Of a DNA stretch of 10,425 bases, positions 7,885 to 10,425 are shown piece after piece (the stretch's first letter is position 1; each line of letters opens with the position of its first letter). The translations under genes and the position numbers were made by a program. The notes below the pieces were generated by a model. It was not told where the DNA came from. It was given only the letters and a program-made list of their open reading frames with translations, and searched no databases. This DNA is from an uncultured Klebsiella sp. (GTDB taxonomy: Bacteria; Pseudomonadota; Gammaproteobacteria; Enterobacterales; Enterobacteriaceae), in contig CABUCP010000064.1 in assembly GCA_902490055.1 (NCBI GenBank), forward strand, positions 1 to 10,425, read 5' to 3'.

Positions 7885-10215
7885 ATGATGAATGATTCGC
7901 TCTGCCGCATTATTGCGGGTGAACTTCAGGCCAGAGCCGAACAGGTAGAAGCTGCCGTTCGCCTGCTTGATGAAGGGAACACCGTGCCGTTTATTGCACG
8001 TTATCGTAAGGAAGTCACCGGCGGTCTGGATGACACGCAGCTGCGTAATCTGGAAACTCGCCTCGGGTATCTGCGCGAACTGGAAGACCGCCGCCAGGCG
8101 ATCCTCAAATCGATCGGCGAACAGGGTAAGCTCAGCGAAACGCTGGAAAAAGCAATTAACGCCACCCTCAGCAAAACCGAACTCGAAGACCTCTACCTGC
8201 CGTATAAACCCAAACGCCGCACCCGCGGACAAATCGCCATCGAAGCCGGTCTTGAACCACTGGCCGACCTGCTGTGGAATGAGCCTTCCCACGATCCGGA
8301 AACCGAAGCGGCAAAATATATCGATGCCGATAAAGGCGTGGCGGATAGCAAAGCGGCTCTCGACGGCGCGCGCTACATCCTGATGGAGCGCTTCGCGGAA
8401 GACGCCGCCCTGCTGGCGAAAGTGCGCGACTACCTGTGGAAAAACGCCCACCTGGTGGCCAGCGTCGTCAGCGGTAAGGAAGAAGAAGGCGCTAAATTCC
8501 GCGATTACTTCGACCACCATGAACCGATCGCTTCCGTGCCGTCGCACCGCGCGCTGGCAATGTTTCGCGGGCGCAACGAGGGCGTGCTGCAGCTGTCTCT
8601 CAACGCCGACCCGCAGTTTGACGAGCCGCCGAAAGAGAGCCACTGCGAACAGATCATTATCGATCATCTCGGCCTGCGCCTGAATAACGCCCCGGCGGAC
8701 AGCTGGCGTAAAGGCGTCGTCAGTTGGACGTGGCGTATCAAGGTGCTGATGCACCTCGAAACCGAATTAATGGGCACCGTCCGCGAGCGCGCGGAAGACG
8801 AAGCGATTAACGTTTTCGCCCGTAACCTACACGACCTGCTGATGGCCGCGCCTGCCGGCCTGCGCGCCACCATGGGCCTCGATCCGGGCCTGCGTACCGG
8901 CGTCAAAGTGGCGGTCGTTGACGGCACCGGTAAACTGGTAGCGACCGATACCATCTATCCGCATACCGGACAGGCAGCGAAAGCCGCCGTCGCCGTAGCG
9001 GCGCTGTGCGAGAAACATAACGTTGAGCTGGTCGCTATCGGCAACGGTACCGCTTCCCGCGAGACCGAGCGTTTCTTCCTCGACGTGCAAAAACAGTTCC
9101 CGAAAGTCACCGCCCAGAAAGTGATCGTCAGCGAAGCCGGCGCATCAGTCTACTCCGCTTCCGAACTGGCGGCGCAGGAGTTCCCGGATCTCGACGTCTC
9201 CCTGCGCGGCGCGGTTTCTATCGCCCGTCGTCTGCAGGACCCGCTGGCGGAGCTGGTGAAAATCGATCCAAAATCGATCGGCGTCGGCCAGTATCAGCAT
9301 GACGTGAGCCAGACGCAGCTCGCGCGTAAGCTGGATGCGGTGGTGGAAGACTGCGTGAACGCCGTTGGCGTCGATCTCAACACCGCTTCGGTGGCGCTGC
9401 TGACCCGCGTCGCCGGACTGACCCGCATGATGGCGCAGAATATCGTCTCCTGGCGCGATGAAAACGGCCAGTTCCAAAATCGTCAGCAGTTGCTGAAAGT
9501 GAGCCGCCTGGGGCCGAAGGCCTTTGAACAGTGCGCCGGCTTCCTGCGCATCAACCATGGCGATAACCCGCTGGACGCCTCGACCGTACACCCGGAAGCC
9601 TACCCGGTGGTCGAGCGCATTCTGGCCGCCACTCAGCAAGCGCTGAAAGACCTGATGGGTAACAGCAGCGAGCTGCGTAACCTGAAAGCCGTAGATTTCA
9701 CCGACGATAAGTTCGGCGTGCCGACGGTATCCGATATCATCAAAGAGCTGGAAAAACCGGGCCGCGATCCGCGTCCTGAGTTTAAAACCGCCCAGTTCGC
9801 CGACGGCGTCGAGACGATGAACGACCTGCTGCCGGGCATGATTTTGGAAGGCGCAGTCACCAACGTCACCAACTTTGGCGCTTTCGTCGATATTGGCGTA
9901 CATCAGGACGGTCTGGTGCATATCTCTTCGCTGTCGAATAAGTTCGTGGAAGACCCGCATACCGTGGTCAAAGCGGGCGATATCGTCAAAGTGAAGGTGA
10001 TGGAAGTGGACCTGCCGCGCAAACGCATCGCGTTGACCATGCGTCTGGATGAGCAGCCGGGCGACAGCAACGCGCGCCGCGGCGGCGGCAACGATCGCGC
10101 GCAGGGCAACCGTCCGGCGGCGAAAGCGGCAAAGCCGCGCGGTCGCGATACCCAGCCTGCCGGTAACAGCGCGATGATGGATGCGCTGGCGGCCGCGATG
10201 GGCAAAAAACGCTAA
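7885..10215 (+). CDS. tex: RNA-binding transcription accessory protein Tex (YhgF)
   Basis: Tex is a conserved cytoplasmic protein that binds single-stranded nucleic acid and acts with RNA polymerase; it is the bacterial relative of eukaryotic Spt6. The 776-residue product follows E. coli YhgF closely along its length. Domains in order are: the helical N-terminal region (about 1-325, with [13 protein letters not shown] near 31-43); the YqgF RNase-H-like domain starting [10 protein letters not shown] (330-339, D333), with E393 in [10 protein letters not shown] and E417 in [12 protein letters not shown]; the helix-hairpin-helix pair (about 491-556, ending [16 protein letters not shown]); the S1 RNA-binding domain (about 651-721, [21 protein letters not shown]); and a basic, Gly/Arg/Pro/Ala-rich tail ending MGKKR. 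The ATG ATG start matches the E. coli protein, although the Shine-Dalgarno is weak. In relatives this gene precedes feoABC, which would lie beyond the window. Confidence 0.97.
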   Translation: MMNDSLCRIIAGELQARAEQVEAAVRLLDEGNTVPFIARYRKEVTGGLDDTQLRNLETRLGYLRELEDRRQAILKSIGEQGKLSETLEKAINATLSKTELEDLYLPYKPKRRTRGQIAIEAGLEPLADLLWNEPSHDPETEAAKYIDADKGVADSKAALDGARYILMERFAEDAALLAKVRDYLWKNAHLVASVVSGKEEEGAKFRDYFDHHEPIASVPSHRALAMFRGRNEGVLQLSLNADPQFDEPPKESHCEQIIIDHLGLRLNNAPADSWRKGVVSWTWRIKVLMHLETELMGTVRERAEDEAINVFARNLHDLLMAAPAGLRATMGLDPGLRTGVKVAVVDGTGKLVATDTIYPHTGQAAKAAVAVAALCEKHNVELVAIGNGTASRETERFFLDVQKQFPKVTAQKVIVSEAGASVYSASELAAQEFPDLDVSLRGAVSIARRLQDPLAELVKIDPKSIGVGQYQHDVSQTQLARKLDAVVEDCVNAVGVDLNTASVALLTRVAGLTRMMAQNIVSWRDENGQFQNRQQLLKVSRLGPKAFEQCAGFLRINHGDNPLDASTVHPEAYPVVERILAATQQALKDLMGNSSELRNLKAVDFTDDKFGVPTVSDIIKELEKPGRDPRPEFKTAQFADGVETMNDLLPGMILEGAVTNVTNFGAFVDIGVHQDGLVHISSLSNKFVEDPHTVVKAGDIVKVKVMEVDLPRKRIALTMRLDEQPGDSNARRGGGNDRAQGNRPAAKAAKPRGRDTQPAGNSAMMDALAAAMGKKR

Positions 10216-10223
10216 TCCTTCTC

Positions 10224-10248
10224 CGCCCCTCTTCATGGGGGGCGATTT
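10224..10248 (+). terminator. Weak intrinsic terminator after tex
   Basis: CGCCCCTC (10224-10231) pairs with GGGGGGCG (10237-10244) through one G-U pair, around the loop TTCAT, and is followed by ATTT. The stem is strong but the T-tract is short. It begins 8 bp after the tex stop. A smaller stem, TGCGC with GCGCA, follows at 10253-10268. Together they probably reduce read-through. Confidence 0.5.
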
Positions 10249-10324
10249 CCCCTGCGCTTTAATGCGCAAACCGCGAACAATATATTCCAGTAAGATATCA
10301 ATAAGCGCGAAATATAGACTTCGT

Positions 10325-10365
10325 TTATTAAAGTTTCATTCTGTTAACCAATGAAACCTTAATTA
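10325..10365. repeat. Imperfect 16-bp inverted repeat in AT-rich DNA after tex
   Basis: The arms 10325-10340 and 10350-10365 match at 14 of 16 positions, with a perfect inner core GTTTCATT / AATGAAAC around the nine-base spacer CTGTTAACC. It lies in a clearly AT-rich stretch (about 10270-10410) between the GC-rich tex gene and whatever follows. It may be a dimeric regulator site or a hairpin in a leader; no T-run follows, so it is not a standard terminator. Confidence 0.5.
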
Positions 10366-10373
10366 AACATTAA

Positions 10374-10425
10374 GTGAAGAAATTAATTCTTACCTTATTT
10401 TTGGCTACAGCGTGGTTCTTGCGTC
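10374..10425 (+). CDS. Possible start of a secreted or membrane peptide, cut by window end
   Basis: From a GTG directly after an in-frame TAA, the frame reads KKLILTLFLATAWFLR and runs off the window. Two lysines followed by a run of Leu, Ile, Phe and Ala look like the start of a signal peptide or a membrane helix. Against it, there is no Shine-Dalgarno sequence before the GTG and only 17 codons are visible. I do not recognise the gene. By analogy with E. coli, feoA should follow tex, but its start is not here. Confidence 0.3.
   Translation, partial: MKKLILTLFLATAWFLR

Noticed and set aside
7846..8754. Minus-strand open frame (302 codons) over the start of tex
   Set aside because: Shadow of tex: Phe/Gln/His-rich low-sense protein, no domain, and it crosses the greB-tex spacer.
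9145..10269. Long minus-strand open frame (374 codons) antisense to tex
   Set aside because: It mirrors the codon pattern of the GC-rich tex gene; the product is rich in His, Arg and Gln without any recognisable domain, and tex is certain here.
10353..10369. PhoP-box-like sequence (minus strand TGTTTA-N5-GGTTTC)
   Set aside because: Only 4 bp before the doubtful GTG and in the reverse orientation, where it could not activate that frame; AT-rich DNA gives such matches by chance, and it lies mostly inside the inverted repeat.

Overview
The window looks like a chromosomal segment of a GC-rich enterobacterium, most likely Klebsiella/Raoultella or a near relative. The right third carries greB and tex (yhgF), whose products are almost the Escherichia coli proteins residue for residue. 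The left two thirds is an accessory sugar-catabolism island. In E. coli, greB lies beside the divergent ompR-envZ pair. Here the catabolic genes occupy that side of greB, so they look like a lineage-specific insertion at that junction. ompR itself is not in the window, so this is inferred.

Left region (63-6233, all minus strand): seven tightly packed genes form one operon for non-phosphorylating L-fucose catabolism. From promoter to terminator they are: a short-chain dehydrogenase for 2-keto-3-deoxy-L-fuconate, an FAH-family 2,4-diketo-3-deoxy-L-fuconate hydrolase, an enolase-superfamily L-fuconate dehydratase, an amidohydrolase-fold L-fuconolactonase, a short-chain L-fucose dehydrogenase, a RhaM-family sugar mutarotase, and a FucP-type MFS permease. 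Four junctions overlap, two of them as ATGA, and the operon ends in a perfect 13-bp hairpin with T-tracts on both sides. Together the products import L-fucose, interconvert its anomers, oxidise it to the lactone, open that to L-fuconate, dehydrate it, oxidise it again and split it to pyruvate plus L-lactate. The fucose kinase/aldolase route is not used.

Control region (6234-6467): this divergent intergenic stretch contains a perfect 14-bp palindrome ATTGGTTAACCAAT of the ExuR/UxuR type, two copies in opposite orientation of the 9-mer GGCCTGACC (one inside an 8-bp-arm palindrome), a CRP-like site, and a plausible -10 for the operon next to the 14-bp palindrome. On the plus strand follows a GntR-family, FadR-subfamily regulator. 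Its reading frame is broken: a winged-helix half and an FCD ligand-binding half lie in different frames and meet at TGATG. One extra A in the AAA run at 6716-6718 would fuse them into a normal-length protein.

Right region (7226-10425): a strong bulged hairpin precedes greB (transcript cleavage factor), followed after 100 bp by tex (RNA-binding transcription accessory protein). After tex comes a weak terminator-like hairpin and then AT-rich DNA with a large imperfect inverted repeat. A possible GTG-started secreted or membrane peptide is cut off by the window end. No mobile element, tRNA, rRNA or CRISPR array was seen.
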